Shown in pieces: positions 51,647-60,951 of a DNA stretch of 64,000 bases. Source of the stretch: Streptomyces sp. NBC_00820 (GTDB lineage: Bacteria; Actinomycetota; Actinomycetes; Streptomycetales; Streptomycetaceae). The notes under the pieces are model-generated. The model did no database searches. It had not been told where the DNA came from and saw only the letters and a program-made list of their open reading frames with translations. Position 1 is the first letter of the stretch; every line of letters begins with the position of its first letter. Location of the stretch: the NCBI RefSeq assembly GCF_036347055.1, contig NZ_CP108882.1:744001-808000 (forward strand), read 5' to 3'. A program made the translations under genes and the position numbers.

Positions 51647-53056
51647 TCAGAGGGCTGTTTTCCCGGTGCCCGCGACGACCTCGGGGCGCAGCAGAGCGGC
51701 GAGCCTCTCGGCGGGCAGCAGGCCCTTCTCCAGGACCAGTTCGGCGACACCGCGGCCGGTGGCGAGGGCCTCCTTGGCGATGTCGGTGGCGGCCGTGTAC
51801 CCGATGTACGGGTTGAGCGCCGTGACCAGACCGATGGAGTTCTCCACGGTGGCGCGCAGTGCCTCGGTGTTGGCGGTGATGCCGTCCACGCACCGCTCGG
51901 CGAGCGTGAGGCAGGCCCGGCGCAGGTGGGTGATGCTCTCCGACAGGGAGTGCAGGATGATCGGCTCGAAGGCGTTGAGCTGGAGCTGTCCGGCCTCGGC
52001 CGCCATGGTGATGGCGACGTCGTTGCCGATGACCTCGAAGGCGACCTGGTTGACGACCTCGGGGATCACCGGGTTGACCTTGCCCGGCATGATCGAGGAA
52101 CCGGCCTGCACCGGGGGCAGGTTGATCTCGCCGAGGCCGGCGCGCGGGCCGGAGGAGAGCAGCCGCAGGTCGTTGCAGCTCTTGGAGAGCTTGACCGCGA
52201 CCCGCTTGAGGACGCCGGACATCTGGACGAAGGCGCCGCAGTCCTGGGTGGCCTCGACCAGGTTGGCCGCGGTGACCAGGGGCAGTCCGGTGATGGCGGC
52301 GAGGTGCCGGCGGGCGGCCTCGGCATAGCCGTCGGGGGCGTTGAGGCCCGTGCCGATGGCGGTGGCGCCCAGGTTGATCTCGTGGATCAGCTCGACGGCC
52401 TCGGCCAGCCGGCTGCGGTCCTCGTCCAGCATCACGGCGTACGCCGAGAACTCCTGCCCGAGGGTCATCGGCACCGCGTCCTGGAGCTGGGTGCGGCCCA
52501 TCTTCAGCACGTCGCGGAACTCGAAGGCCTTGCGGGCGAAGGAGTCCTGCAGGACGGCCATGGCCTTGAGCAGACCGCGCACCGCGAACACCGTCGCGAT
52601 CTTCACGGCGGTCGGGTAGACGTCGTTGGTGGACTGGCCGAGGTTGACGTCCTCGTTGGGGTGCAGGTGCGCGTACTCGCCCTTGGCGTGCCCGAGCAGC
52701 TCCAGCGCCCGGTTGGCCACGACCTCGTTGGCGTTCATGTTGGTGGACGTGCCGGCGCCGCCCTGGATGACGTCCACGACGAACTGGTCGTGCAGCTTGC
52801 CGGAACGGATCTCGCGGCAGGCTTCGACGATCGCGGCGGCCTTCTCCGGGGCCAGCAGGCCGAGTTCCTCGTTGGCGAGGGCGGCGGCCTCCTTGACGGC
52901 GGCGAGGGCGTCGATCAGGTGGGGGTAGGCGGAGATCGGGGTGCCGGTGATGGGGAAGTTCTCCGTCGCGCGCAGGGTGTGGATGCCCCAGTACGCGTCG
53001 GCGGGGACGTCACGGTCGCCGAGCAGGTCGTGCTCGCTCCGGATGGCGGCGGTCAT
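51647..53056 (-). CDS. aspA: aspartate ammonia-lyase
   Basis: This encodes 469 residues. RSEHDLLGDRDVPADAYWGI opens the family; VVDVIQGGAGTSTNMNANEV, HPNEDVNLGQSTNDVYPTAV and GSSIMPGKVNPVIPEVVNQ (the fumarate lyase signature) follow. It removes ammonia from aspartate to give fumarate. Gap to glutaminase is 49 bases and to asparaginase about 200 bases of repeats. With asparaginase upstream it completes the path Asn to Asp to fumarate. Confidence 0.94.
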   Translation of the reverse strand: MTAAIRSEHDLLGDRDVPADAYWGIHTLRATENFPITGTPISAYPHLIDALAAVKEAAALANEELGLLAPEKAAAIVEACREIRSGKLHDQFVVDVIQGGAGTSTNMNANEVVANRALELLGHAKGEYAHLHPNEDVNLGQSTNDVYPTAVKIATVFAVRGLLKAMAVLQDSFARKAFEFRDVLKMGRTQLQDAVPMTLGQEFSAYAVMLDEDRSRLAEAVELIHEINLGATAIGTGLNAPDGYAEAARRHLAAITGLPLVTAANLVEATQDCGAFVQMSGVLKRVAVKLSKSCNDLRLLSSGPRAGLGEINLPPVQAGSSIMPGKVNPVIPEVVNQVAFEVIGNDVAITMAAEAGQLQLNAFEPIILHSLSESITHLRRACLTLAERCVDGITANTEALRATVENSIGLVTALNPYIGYTAATDIAKEALATGRGVAELVLEKGLLPAERLAALLRPEVVAGTGKTAL

Positions 53057-53216
53057 GAGGTGGGGGTGCTCTTTCGCAGACGCTCGGTGATACGAGGGTG
53101 TGGGTGGGGGTGTGAGTGAGGGTGTGGCCACGCGCGGGCCGGCAAGGCGGCCCGGCGCGGCGGGGCGGGATTGTGTGGCGTTGGCGTGGCGTGGCGGGCC
53201 GGCGGGGCGGCCCGCG

Positions 53217-53264
53217 CGTGGCCGGTGGGGTGTGGTCAGGCGTGGCCGGTGGGGTGTGGTCAGG
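53217..53264. repeat. exact 24-bp direct duplication at asparaginase 3' end
   Basis: The unit (start CGTGGCCGGTGGGGTGTGG) occurs at 53217-53240 and 53241-53264. The second copy runs over the asparaginase stop codon (stop at 53260-53262), so the duplication reaches the coding end. The area 53057-53216 is G/T-rich low-complexity sequence. Confidence 0.75.
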
Positions 53265-54315
53265 CGTGGGCCGGCGAAGTGGCCGGGTCCAGTGCGCGAA
53301 CCGGTCGTACGGACCCCACCGGGAGCCCGCCGCCGAGCAGCGGTGCGCCGGCGAAGGCGGTGAGCAGGGCGGGGTCGACGCCGACGCGGGCGAGGGCGGC
53401 CGCGGCGACCGGGACGCGGGCACGGTCGTTGCCGTCGGCGATCTTCACGGCGACGGCGCGGCCGTCGGGCAGCGCGGCCACCTGAACGCCCTCGAAGCCG
53501 TCCTTGCCGAGCAGGCCGGGGACGGCCCGCATGAGAGCGGCCACGTCGCGTCGCGTACCGGAGGCCAGCTCGGCGTGCTCGCGCATCGCGTCGGCCACCC
53601 GCGCCTCGGGCGTTCCCGGCGCGGCCGTGGTGATGCGGGCGAGGGCCCGCGCGAGACCGTGCAGGGATATGGAGAACAGCGGCGCGCCGCAGCCGTCCAC
53701 GGTCACACGGGCCACAGGCTGCCCGGTCAGCTCCTCGACCGTCTCCGCGACGGCCCGCTGGAGCGGGTGCGCCGGGTCCAGGTAGTCCGCCAGGGACCAG
53801 CCGTTGACCTTGGCGGTCCACAGCATGGCGGCGTGCTTGCCCGAGCAGTTCTGGGCGAGCCGGCTGGGCGTGCGGCCGTCGCGGATCCAGGTGTCGCGCA
53901 CGACCGGGTCGTACGGCATGTCGGGGACGTTGCGCAGGTGGTCCTCGGTGAGCCCGGCGAGGTCGAGCATGCGCCGGGCGGCCTGGAGGTGGAACTCTTC
54001 GCCGGAGTGGCTGGCGGCGGTCAGCGAGAGGAGTTCGCCGCCGTCGAGCGGGAGTCCGGCCCGCAGCATGGCCACGGCCTGGACGGGCTTGAGGGCCGAG
54101 CGCGGGTAGAACGCGGCCTCGATGTCGCCGAGCTGGAACTGGACCCGGCCGTCGGCGCCGAGCACGACGACGGAGCCGTGGTGGACGCCCTCGACGACCC
54201 CGCCGCGTACGACGTGGGCGACGGGTGCGTGCAGGGGCTCCCGGACGACGGGCGCGCCGGCGGGGGGACGGGGGGAACCGACGGCGGAGGCGTCGGCGGG
54301 AGAACTGCTGTGCAT
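53260..54315 (-). CDS. asparaginase (asparaginase II-type family)
   Basis: This encodes 351 residues. HVVRGGVVEGVHHGSVVVLG, FYPRSALKPVQAVAMLRAGL, TAASHSGEEFHLQAARRML and AQNCSGKHAAMLWTAKVNGW are motifs of the PF06089-type (asparaginase II) family, which differs from the E. coli AnsB enzyme. Deamidates Asn to Asp. AGGCAG lies 2-6 bases before the ATG at 54315. Gene order asparaginase, aspA, glsA indicates a shared role; the FCD regulator gene lies 11 bases upstream in the same direction. Confidence 0.88.
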   Translation of the reverse strand: MHSSSPADASAVGSPRPPAGAPVVREPLHAPVAHVVRGGVVEGVHHGSVVVLGADGRVQFQLGDIEAAFYPRSALKPVQAVAMLRAGLPLDGGELLSLTAASHSGEEFHLQAARRMLDLAGLTEDHLRNVPDMPYDPVVRDTWIRDGRTPSRLAQNCSGKHAAMLWTAKVNGWSLADYLDPAHPLQRAVAETVEELTGQPVARVTVDGCGAPLFSISLHGLARALARITTAAPGTPEARVADAMREHAELASGTRRDVAALMRAVPGLLGKDGFEGVQVAALPDGRAVAVKIADGNDRARVPVAAAALARVGVDPALLTAFAGAPLLGGGLPVGSVRPVRALDPATSPAHA

Positions 54316-54326
54316 CTCTGCCTGTA

Positions 54327-55142
54327 TCACTGGGTCGGGGCCGGCCGGCGCGCGGGTCGCGTGTCGTCCGGGGTGGACGGTGGGCGTGTTCCGCCCTGGA
54401 GGGTGTCGCTCGCGGTCGCGGGCCCGCCCTGTGCGGGCAGGTCCGCGCGCGTGGCGCGCACGATGGCGGTGAGGGAGGTCTCGACGCGGTCGAGGTGGTG
54501 GCTCATCGCTTCGACGGCGTCGTGCTCGGAGCCGTCGAGCAGCGCTTCGACGATCGCGCGGTGCTCGCGGTTGGACTGCTCGCGGCGGTCGCCCAGCTCG
54601 GTGAGGAAGGCGGACTGGCGGGCCAGTGCGTCGCGGATCTCCTCGATGACCCGGCGGAAGACCGGGTTCTGGGCGGCCTCGGCGACCGCGATGTGGAAGA
54701 GGGTGTCCATCGCGACCCACGCGGTGGTGTCCGTCTCCCGCTCCATGCGCTCCAGCAGGTGGGCCAGGCGGTCGAGGTCCTCGGGGCCGCGGCGCAGGGC
54801 CGCGTACCCGGCGACCGGGATCTCTATGTGGCGGCGCACCTCCAGCAGGTCGCTGGCCGCGTAGTCGCCGAAGGTGGGGTCCTCCACGGCGCTCGCGACG
54901 ACGAAGGTGCCCTTTCCGGTCCGGGAGACGGTCAGGCCCATCGTCTGCAGCGCACGCAGCGCCTCGCGGAGGACGGGCCGGGACACCTCGAGGGTGCGGC
55001 ACAGCTCGGCTTCGGAGGGGAGTTTGTCGCCGATGGCGTACTCACCGCGCTCGATGGCGCCGCGGAGGTGGCCGAGGACCGCTTCCATGGCGCTGACGCG
55101 CCGTGGGACCCGACCACCTGTCTGGCTGTCTGACAGGTTCAC
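54327..55142 (-). CDS. GntR/FadR (FCD) family transcriptional regulator
   Basis: About 271 residues. The winged helix is AVLGHLRGAIERGEYAIGDK, LPSEAELCRTLEVSRPVLRE, ALRALQTMGLTVSRTGKGTF; the FCD ligand-binding domain follows (about 85-235) with HIAVAEAAQNPVFRRVIEEI and IVEALLDGSEHDAVEAMSHH, whose His residues normally bind metal. I use the GTG at 55142 with AGGA 9 bases upstream; the ATG at 55088 would place the operator at 55126-55136 in the leader. It heads the cluster with asparaginase, aspA and glsA and is likely their repressor. Confidence 0.85.
   Translation of the reverse strand: MNLSDSQTGGRVPRRVSAMEAVLGHLRGAIERGEYAIGDKLPSEAELCRTLEVSRPVLREALRALQTMGLTVSRTGKGTFVVASAVEDPTFGDYAASDLLEVRRHIEIPVAGYAALRRGPEDLDRLAHLLERMERETDTTAWVAMDTLFHIAVAEAAQNPVFRRVIEEIRDALARQSAFLTELGDRREQSNREHRAIVEALLDGSEHDAVEAMSHHLDRVETSLTAIVRATRADLPAQGGPATASDTLQGGTRPPSTPDDTRPARRPAPTQ
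55126..55136. promoter_or_regulatory. FadR-family operator at regulator start
   Basis: CTGTCTGACAG is a perfect palindrome around a central T, matching the TGTCNGACA-like operators of FCD regulators. It is nested in a wider repeat (ACCTGTC at 55116-55122 and GACAGGT at 55132-55138). It lies just after the GTG of the regulator (or before its alternative ATG), a position for autorepression. Confidence 0.55.
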
Positions 55143-55283
55143 GGAGCGATCCTGCGGCGTACGGGACGGCACTGTCAAGGCGTCACGGGCGGACGTGCCG
55201 GGAGACACACGCGCGACCGCGCGCGGACACGCAGAGACGCAGACCCGTGGAGACGTGGACACGCGAACACGCGGACACGCGGA

Positions 55284-55321
55284 CGGGGTGCGGACGCCCG
55301 GTGAAAGGCGTCCGCACCCCG
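55284..55321 (-). terminator. strong hairpin after uppP
   Basis: A perfect 15-bp stem (CGGGGTGCGGACGCC paired with GGCGTCCGCACCCCG) closes an 8-base loop, 22 bases beyond the uppP stop in the leftward direction. It separates uppP from the FCD regulator's promoter. Confidence 0.8.
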
Positions 55322-55343
55322 CGGGTGGTTCGGGTGGGCTCGC

Positions 55344-56180
55344 TCAGCTTTCGAGCGTGCCGGTGGCCAGCAGGCCGATCAGGAGCACGCCGATGATGAT
55401 CCGGTAGATCACGAAGGCGTTGAAGGAGTGCTTGGCGACGAACTTCAGGAGCCAGGAGATGGAGGCGTAGGCGACGACGAAGGACACGATCGTGCCGGTG
55501 GCCAGCGGGGCGGCGCCGACGCCCGCGCCGAGGGCGTCCTTCAGCTCGTAGATGCCGGCGCCGGTCAGGGCCGGGATGCCGAGGAAGAAGGAGAGACGCG
55601 TGGCGGCGACGCGGTCGAGGTCCAGGACGAGCGCGGTGGACATCGTGGCGCCGGAGCGGGAGAAGCCGGGGAAGAGCAGGGCGAGGATCTGGGAGGAGCC
55701 GACGAGCATCGCGTCCTTGAAGGAGGTGTCGTCCTCACCACGCTTGTGGCGGCCCATCTGGTCCGCGCACCACATCACGGCGGATCCCACGATCAGCGAA
55801 CCGGCGACCACCCAGAGGGAGGCGAGCGGGCCGTCGATCAGGGGCTTGGCGGCCAGGCCCACCACGACGATCGGGACGGTCGCGGCGATCACCCACCAGG
55901 CGAACTTGTAGTCGTGGTGGTAGCGCTCTTCGCGGTTGGTCAGACCCCGGAACCAGGCGGAAACGATCCGCTTGATGTCCTTGAAGAAGTACACGAGCAC
56001 GGCGGCGATGGCGCCGACCTGGATGACTGCGGAGAACCCGACGACGGACTTGTCGTCGACGGGGATGTTCATGAGCCCCTCGGCGATCTTGAGGTGGCCG
56101 GTGGAGGACACGGGGAGGAATTCGGTCACCCCCTCGACTACTCCGAGGACGACGGCCTGACCGACGGAGATGGCGCTCAT
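55344..56180 (-). CDS. uppP: undecaprenyl-diphosphatase UppP (BacA)
   Basis: This encodes 278 residues. GVVEGVTEFLPVSSTGHLKI is the first catalytic motif (with the Glu-rich EGxTEFLP...SSTGH) and LLFPGFSRSGATMSTALVLD the second (GxSRSG). There are about eight hydrophobic segments. It dephosphorylates the lipid carrier of cell-wall synthesis at the outer face of the membrane and can give bacitracin resistance. The start is at ATG 56180; the longer frame to 56267 is not homologous. Confidence 0.95.
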   Translation of the reverse strand: MSAISVGQAVVLGVVEGVTEFLPVSSTGHLKIAEGLMNIPVDDKSVVGFSAVIQVGAIAAVLVYFFKDIKRIVSAWFRGLTNREERYHHDYKFAWWVIAATVPIVVVGLAAKPLIDGPLASLWVVAGSLIVGSAVMWCADQMGRHKRGEDDTSFKDAMLVGSSQILALLFPGFSRSGATMSTALVLDLDRVAATRLSFFLGIPALTGAGIYELKDALGAGVGAAPLATGTIVSFVVAYASISWLLKFVAKHSFNAFVIYRIIIGVLLIGLLATGTLES

Positions 56181-56254
56181 GGAATCCAGTTCTGAGGAGA
56201 GTTGGTCGACAGTGCTGTAGACAGTCTTACTATGCCAAGTCGTAGAGCAAGCGG

Positions 56255-56632
56255 CTACGCCACCCACAGGGCGCCGGCGAGCGAGACCCCGGCGAAGGCC
56301 GCCCCGAGTCCCGCCGCCACGCTCACGACCGCGTTGGCCGCAGCGTAGAGCCCGGCACCGGTCTCGGTCAGCCTGAGGGTCTCGTAGGAGAAGGTCGAGT
56401 AGGTCGTCAGGGCGCCGCAGAGCCCGGTACCGAGCAGCAGCTGGAGGTGCGGGCCCGCGACGCCGGCGGAGGCCGCACCGCTGAGGAGGCCCAGGATCAG
56501 GCAGCCGGCGACGTTCACCGCGAAGGTGCCCCAGGGGAGGACGGAGTCATGGCGGGCCCGGACGGCACGGTCGGTGAGATGACGCAGGGGGGCGCCGACC
56601 GCGGCTCCCAGGATGACCAGCAGCCAGTTCAC
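56255..56632 (-). CDS. crcB: fluoride channel CrcB/Fluc, subunit 2
   Basis: This encodes 125 residues with four membrane helices. [26 protein letters not shown] (pore Asn) and [19 protein letters not shown] (Phe box) are Fluc motifs. The protein works as a dual-topology or heterodimeric fluoride exporter. It overlaps the first channel gene by four bases (ATGA). Paired crcB genes usually encode one heterodimer in opposite orientations. Confidence 0.92.
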   Translation of the reverse strand: MNWLLVILGAAVGAPLRHLTDRAVRARHDSVLPWGTFAVNVAGCLILGLLSGAASAGVAGPHLQLLLGTGLCGALTTYSTFSYETLRLTETGAGLYAAANAVVSVAAGLGAAFAGVSLAGALWVA

Positions 56633-57168
56633 AACGAGTTCTCACCCTTCACGTCCGTCGTACCGGAAGCCGGATCCGGGCGCCGGGTCCGGGCCCGGGA
56701 CACGGGGGCGTCGCCGCCTGCCGCGAACAGCCGGCGCGCGGCGCCCGAGCCCAGCCGGACCGCCGCGAGGGCGGCGAGCAGGGTTGCGGCGAGGTAGCCC
56801 AGGCCGATGCCGACGTGGCCGTCGCCGGCCAGCTTGCGGATGTCGACCGCGTAGGTGGAGAAGGTGGTGAAGCCGCCGAGCACACCGGTGCCGAAGAAGG
56901 GGCGCACCAGGCGGTGGACACTGCGCACCTCGGTGATCAGCACCATGAACACGCCGATCACGGCACAGCCGGTGACATTGGTCCAGAACGTCGCCCAGGG
57001 GAACGCGCCGGGAACCGTGGGCCACGCCAGGCCCAGTGCGTACCGGGCCGTGGCACCGAGGGCACCGCCCGCCGCGACCACCGCGATCACCGGGGCCTGC
57101 GTCCGCCACTCGGCCCGCTTGGGCGACACGGGGCGCACGCGGACGCTCTCGGCTTCCGGGGCTGTCAT
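56629..57168 (-). CDS. crcB: fluoride channel CrcB/Fluc, subunit 1
   Basis: This encodes 179 residues. The Fluc core has [40 protein letters not shown] and [20 protein letters not shown]. Compared with its partner it has longer N- and C-terminal hydrophilic tails (1-24 and 150-179). It is first in the two-gene operon. I looked for the fluoride riboswitch (crcB motif) upstream and saw none. Confidence 0.92.
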   Translation of the reverse strand: MTAPEAESVRVRPVSPKRAEWRTQAPVIAVVAAGGALGATARYALGLAWPTVPGAFPWATFWTNVTGCAVIGVFMVLITEVRSVHRLVRPFFGTGVLGGFTTFSTYAVDIRKLAGDGHVGIGLGYLAATLLAALAAVRLGSGAARRLFAAGGDAPVSRARTRRPDPASGTTDVKGENSL

Positions 57169-57551
57169 GGTCCTACGTCTCCTGTCCGGCCCTGCCCCGA
57201 CGGGTGATCTCGGCCGGGCACCAGGGTACCGTCGGCCCGATCGGCGGCCGTCCCCGCATGGACCTCACTCCCGCACTCCCCCGAGCAGCCCACGGGTCGC
57301 CGGCCGTGCGGCGACCTGGCCGCCGCCGGTGACCTGCGGAAGCAGGGGCAGCCGGCCGGGCCGCGGGTACCGGAGCCGGCGAGAGGGGGCGGAGGGCGGA
57401 CCTCCGGGCCGACCAACCGGGGCGGAGAGTCGGCCCTCGGGCCGACCAGCCGGGGCGGCAGGCCGGATCGGCAGGACGGGTCGGCAGGACGGATCGGGCG
57501 AACTTCGGCCTCACCCCCTCAGGAGCGAGCCGGGTGCCGCCGAGCCGCCGC
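57169..57551. other. 383-bp gap with no gene
   Basis: Direct repeats occur near 57408-57463 (GGGCCGACCAACCGGGGCGG, then GGGCCGACCAGCCGGGGCGG) and 57467-57493 (CGGCAGGACGG twice). No fluoride riboswitch pattern is visible before crcB. No open frame shows a family. Confidence 0.45.
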
Positions 57552-57842
57552 TCACCAGCCCTTCTCGAACATGCGGGACACCTCGGCGATGCGGATCTCG
57601 TCGCGCCGGTAGTAGGTGCGCCAGCACAGGCGCCGGGCGCGCAGCAGGCCGAGGCGGGCGAGGAGGTCGAGGTGGGCGGCGGCGGTCCGGCGGGGTATGC
57701 CGAGCTTGGCGGCCATGGCTCTCGCGGTGACGCCGGTCCGGGCGGGGTCGGTATGGAAACGTCCCGACGGGAAGTGGGCCGCCGGGTCCTTGAGCCGGTC
57801 CAGAACGGTCTGCCGTACGCGGCCCGAGGGAGTCCCCATCAT
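57552..57842 (-). CDS. small ArsR-like helix-turn-helix protein
   Basis: This encodes 96 residues. ARAMAAKLGIPRRTAAAHLD is a winged HTH recognition region, followed by LLARLGLLRARRLCWRTYYR and RDEIRIAEVSRMFEKGW at the end. Metal-binding Cys pairs of classical ArsR are absent. GGAGG lies 7 bases before the ATG at 57842. It is single and divergent from the VOC gene. Confidence 0.7.
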   Translation of the reverse strand: MMGTPSGRVRQTVLDRLKDPAAHFPSGRFHTDPARTGVTARAMAAKLGIPRRTAAAHLDLLARLGLLRARRLCWRTYYRRDEIRIAEVSRMFEKGW

Positions 57843-58092
57843 CCGCCCGCCTCCGTTCCCGGCCTTCCTCGTGCGCCCTGGTTCCACTGTGGCGCAGGCG
57901 GTGCCGTCGCGTCCGCGTCTCGGCCGCCGTTGTCCGGTATCGAACGCGCGATCGGGCAGGAGTGATCCGCCGGGCTCCATCGGGCACGCACGATCGGTCA
58001 GGATCGAAGAAGCGGGCGGCGGGGGTCCCGCCCTAGCGTGAGAGCACCGGTGGAGAACCCGCCGGGCCCCGAACGCCGAGGAGCGACTTCCG

Positions 58093-58452
58093 ATGACCAC
58101 GACGACCGCCGGACTGCAGACGATCATCTACCCCGTGAAGGACCTGGAGCGGGGCAAGGCCCTGTTCACCGCGCTGCTGGGCGTCGAGCCCTACGCGGAC
58201 GAGCCCTACTACGTCGGCTTCAAGGCCGCCGGGCAGGACGTCGGCCTCGACCCGAACGGCCACCGCAAGGGCATGACCGGGCCGGTGCCGTACTGGCACG
58301 TGACGGACCTGAAGGAGCGTCTGGCGGCCCTGCTGGCGGCCGGTGCGGAGCTGCTCGAGGACGCCCACGACGTCGGCGGCGGCCGGCTGATCGCCTCCGT
58401 GAAGGACGCCGACGGCAACCTCGTGGGGCTGCTCCAGGACCCGTCCGCCTGA
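58093..58452 (+). CDS. VOC (glyoxalase/bleomycin-resistance-like) protein
   Basis: This encodes 119 residues, one VOC module: TIIYPVKDLERGKALFTALL, YYVGFKAAGQDVGLDPNGHR, PYWHVTDLKERLAALLAAGA and LIASVKDADGNLVGLLQDPS. VOC proteins bind a metal or ligand with paired beta-alpha-beta units; here His/Glu residues are few, so catalysis is uncertain. It is followed 72 bases later by a MarR regulator in the same direction. Confidence 0.87.
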   Translation: MTTTTAGLQTIIYPVKDLERGKALFTALLGVEPYADEPYYVGFKAAGQDVGLDPNGHRKGMTGPVPYWHVTDLKERLAALLAAGAELLEDAHDVGGGRLIASVKDADGNLVGLLQDPSA

Positions 58453-58524
58453 GGCCGTACCGCCGGTTGCGCCCGCACTAGTTGCACACTCAATGACTGG
58501 CTGGATCGGTGCTACGGTGCGGGT

Positions 58525-58965
58525 ATGGCAGTCAAGACGGCCGACACCCGGCTGGAGGAACGGTGGCGGGACATACTCGCGGTGCACGCGCGCACGATGT
58601 GCGAGATCGACCGCACCCTGCACCCGCACGGCCTGGGCGCCAGTGACTTCGAGGTGCTGGACATCCTCGCCACCGAGTCGCCCGCAGAGGGCGACCAGTG
58701 CCGGGTGCAGAATCTTGTCGGACGGGTCCATCTCAGCCAGTCCGCGCTGTCCCGCCTGATCGCCCGCCTGGAGAAGGACGGCCTCGTCGAGCGCTCGGTC
58801 TGCGCGGAGGACCGGCGCGGGGTGTACGTCACCCTCACCCGCAAGGGGCGCGACCTGCACACCGAGGTGCTTCCGCTGCAACGGGCGGTGCTGGAGCGGA
58901 TGCTGGCCGAACGGCCCGGCGCGGCCACCGGCACCGGTCGGCCGGCCCAGGGCCTGTCCGCGTAG
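58525..58965 (+). CDS. MarR family transcriptional regulator
   Basis: This encodes 146 residues. FEVLDILATESPAEGDQCRV, NLVGRVHLSQSALSRLIARL and EKDGLVERSVCAEDRRGVYV form the winged helix of MarR. The sequence 30-55 bases upstream (AGTTGCACACTCAATGACT) contains a partial inverted repeat (TTG...CAA) that could be its operator. It is probably co-regulated with the VOC gene. Cys residues (26, 59, 94) might sense oxidants, which is inference. Confidence 0.85.
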   Translation: MAVKTADTRLEERWRDILAVHARTMCEIDRTLHPHGLGASDFEVLDILATESPAEGDQCRVQNLVGRVHLSQSALSRLIARLEKDGLVERSVCAEDRRGVYVTLTRKGRDLHTEVLPLQRAVLERMLAERPGAATGTGRPAQGLSA

Positions 58966-59041
58966 CAGGTCACCGTTCCGCGCGGCCGCGGATCTTCCCG
59001 CCGGAGGGCACGCTTTCCACCCCGAGGCGGGAGGAAGGCGG

Positions 59042-60154
59042 CTACCCGAAGGCGGGAGGAAGTCCCGGCCGTCCTCCGTCGGGCCGCCGGTCGACCGGAC
59101 GCCGTGGCGACATGGGGCCGCCGGAGAAGTCGCGCGGGCCGGTCCACAGTGCGGGTACGGCGTCGCAGCGCCGGCACAGCTCGTAGACGATCGCCTCGTA
59201 GTTGACCCGCCAGCCGCGGAAGTGCGGCCATGCCTCCTTCGGCGTGCGTTCGGCACGGAAACCGGCCGCCTCCAGCATGGCCACCGCCGCGTCGAACTCG
59301 TCGTAGGTGAGCCGGACGGGTCCGTCGGGCGACGGATCGGGGTCGTAGGGGATGCGCAGCGCGCGGGCGATGTCACGCAGCGCGGTGAACCCGGCGCGCA
59401 GCACCAGCCGGGCCTCCGCCGGGGCTGTCCGCGGGTCGAGGGCGAGCTGGAGCGCGGCCGCGTCCATGACGGCGACGAGTCCGACCAGCCAGCTGCGGTA
59501 CGGGCTCGGTGAGCGGAAGGTCAGCAGGATCGGGTACGTGGACTGGCTCTCCCCCATGTCCGCGGCGAGCCGCTCCCAGGCCCGGTACAGCTCGGGCAGT
59601 GCGGTCTCGGTGTCGACCAGCCACTGCCGGGCGAGGATCTCAGGCCCCCAGGCGGGCTCGCCGGCCCGCGCCTGTAGAAGGGTGACCTCCAGTTCGCGGC
59701 GGTTGTAGGCGCCGTAGAGGGTGGGCAGGTAGGCGATCTGGAGGGCGATCAGGACGGGTCCGGTGGCCGCGGCCAGGAAGTCCAGTACGGACAGTTTCAG
59801 CCGGGCGCCACTGGCGAAGCCGAGCGTGAACAGACTGGACCCGGCCTCGCGGAACGCGGTCGTCCAGGACAGCGGCGACAGGGCGTACAGCAGCAGCCCG
59901 AAGCCGAGCAGAGCCCCGGCCAGCCAGGTGGCGAGCATGCCGATCAGCATCAGCGGGGCGAGCCAGGTCTGGGCGCGGTCGATGGCGTCGTAGCCGCCGC
60001 GCCCGGCGGTGAGCCGGAGCAGCCTGCGCAGCAGCCACCACAGGCGGAACACCAGCGCGGAGTAGAGGCCTCTGGGCACGACGAGGGTGCGGAGGATGCT
60101 GCTGAGGACCAGGACCAGCACCAGTCCGCCGGCCACGCCGGAGATCCATTCCAT
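59042..60154 (-). CDS. integral membrane protein, ion-channel-like
   Basis: About 370 residues. The N-terminal part has four hydrophobic segments (about 3-20, 60-95, and 118-145), one containing SSLFTLGFASGARLKLSVLD, which resembles a potassium-channel pore loop (TLGF) without the full selectivity filter. The second half (about 170-340) is soluble and helical. No signal peptide. Start at ATG 60154 lacks a clear ribosome site, so the exact start is uncertain. Function unknown. Confidence 0.65.
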   Translation of the reverse strand: MEWISGVAGGLVLVLVLSSILRTLVVPRGLYSALVFRLWWLLRRLLRLTAGRGGYDAIDRAQTWLAPLMLIGMLATWLAGALLGFGLLLYALSPLSWTTAFREAGSSLFTLGFASGARLKLSVLDFLAAATGPVLIALQIAYLPTLYGAYNRRELEVTLLQARAGEPAWGPEILARQWLVDTETALPELYRAWERLAADMGESQSTYPILLTFRSPSPYRSWLVGLVAVMDAAALQLALDPRTAPAEARLVLRAGFTALRDIARALRIPYDPDPSPDGPVRLTYDEFDAAVAMLEAAGFRAERTPKEAWPHFRGWRVNYEAIVYELCRRCDAVPALWTGPRDFSGGPMSPRRPVDRRPDGGRPGLPPAFG

Positions 60155-60327
60155 GAGCACATTGTGTCGCCCGGGGCGCCCGGGGAGCACGGCCCCGGCT
60201 GCCGCGCACGGCCGCGGGCGCGCTGCGGCGGCAGCGGACGCCGCTGTGGCCGGCCACGGACGCGCTGTGGCTGATCGCGTCGGCCGGCCGGGCGTACAGC
60301 TCCCGCGGCCGTCTCAGCCGCGCGGGC

Positions 60328-60729
60328 TCACCTGGCGAGCAGCGTGCGCACCCCTTGCGAGGTGAGGGTCAGCCCGTGCTCCGAGCTGCCGTCTATCGCG
60401 AGCGAGAGGTCGTCCTCGGGCCACTGGGAGGCGAGCGCGGCGAGCGGGACCAGCCGGTATCGGGAGACGGTCGGCAGCAGCCCCGCCATCTCCTCCTCCG
60501 AGGTGAACACGGGCACGACCGGCTCGCCGCCGGGCTGTTCGATGACGGGCAGCGCGACCGTGGCGGCGTCCGAGACGCCCTCCATGTCGACCGCGCCGTC
60601 CGGCACGGGGACGAGCACGTCGCTGTGGGCGAGGGTCTCCAGCGCGGCTTGGTCCTCTGCGTTCACGGCCAGCGCGTCGAGCGCCTGCTGGGCGGGCGTC
60701 GGAAGGGCGTCGTGTGCGGGTGTCTCCAT
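60328..60729 (-). CDS. SseB-family protein
   Basis: This encodes 133 residues. DALPTPAQQALDALAVNAED at the start, DVLVPVPDGAVDMEGVSDAA, PVFTSEEEMAGLLPTVSRYR and LVPLAALASQWPEDDLSLAI are typical of SseB N-terminal domain proteins, which are widespread in actinomycetes without a known molecular function. It is monocistronic. The upstream gap 60730-60951 is G-rich low-complexity sequence. Confidence 0.75.
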   Translation of the reverse strand: METPAHDALPTPAQQALDALAVNAEDQAALETLAHSDVLVPVPDGAVDMEGVSDAATVALPVIEQPGGEPVVPVFTSEEEMAGLLPTVSRYRLVPLAALASQWPEDDLSLAIDGSSEHGLTLTSQGVRTLLAR

Positions 60730-60951
60730 GGTGTGTCCCCAGGTAGCGGTGGTTGTACGGGCACACGCACGGGTCGGCGCCCGGGCGTGCTCCCGCCCCG
60801 CGTACCCAACGTTCGCCGGGGCATGCGTGAGGATTCCGGGCAGCGACGGCGCCGGGCTCGCGGGGACGCCGACACGCGCGGGCGTGGGGGCGGGGCGGTG
60901 TGCGGGGGCGGGTGCGGGTGTGGGTAGAGACGGGGCGCGGGCGGGGTGGGG

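Noticed and set aside
57169..57300. fluoride riboswitch upstream of crcB pair
   Set aside because: I looked for the conserved GGNGATGG / CTGATG / CCTAC pattern; not present in the right order.
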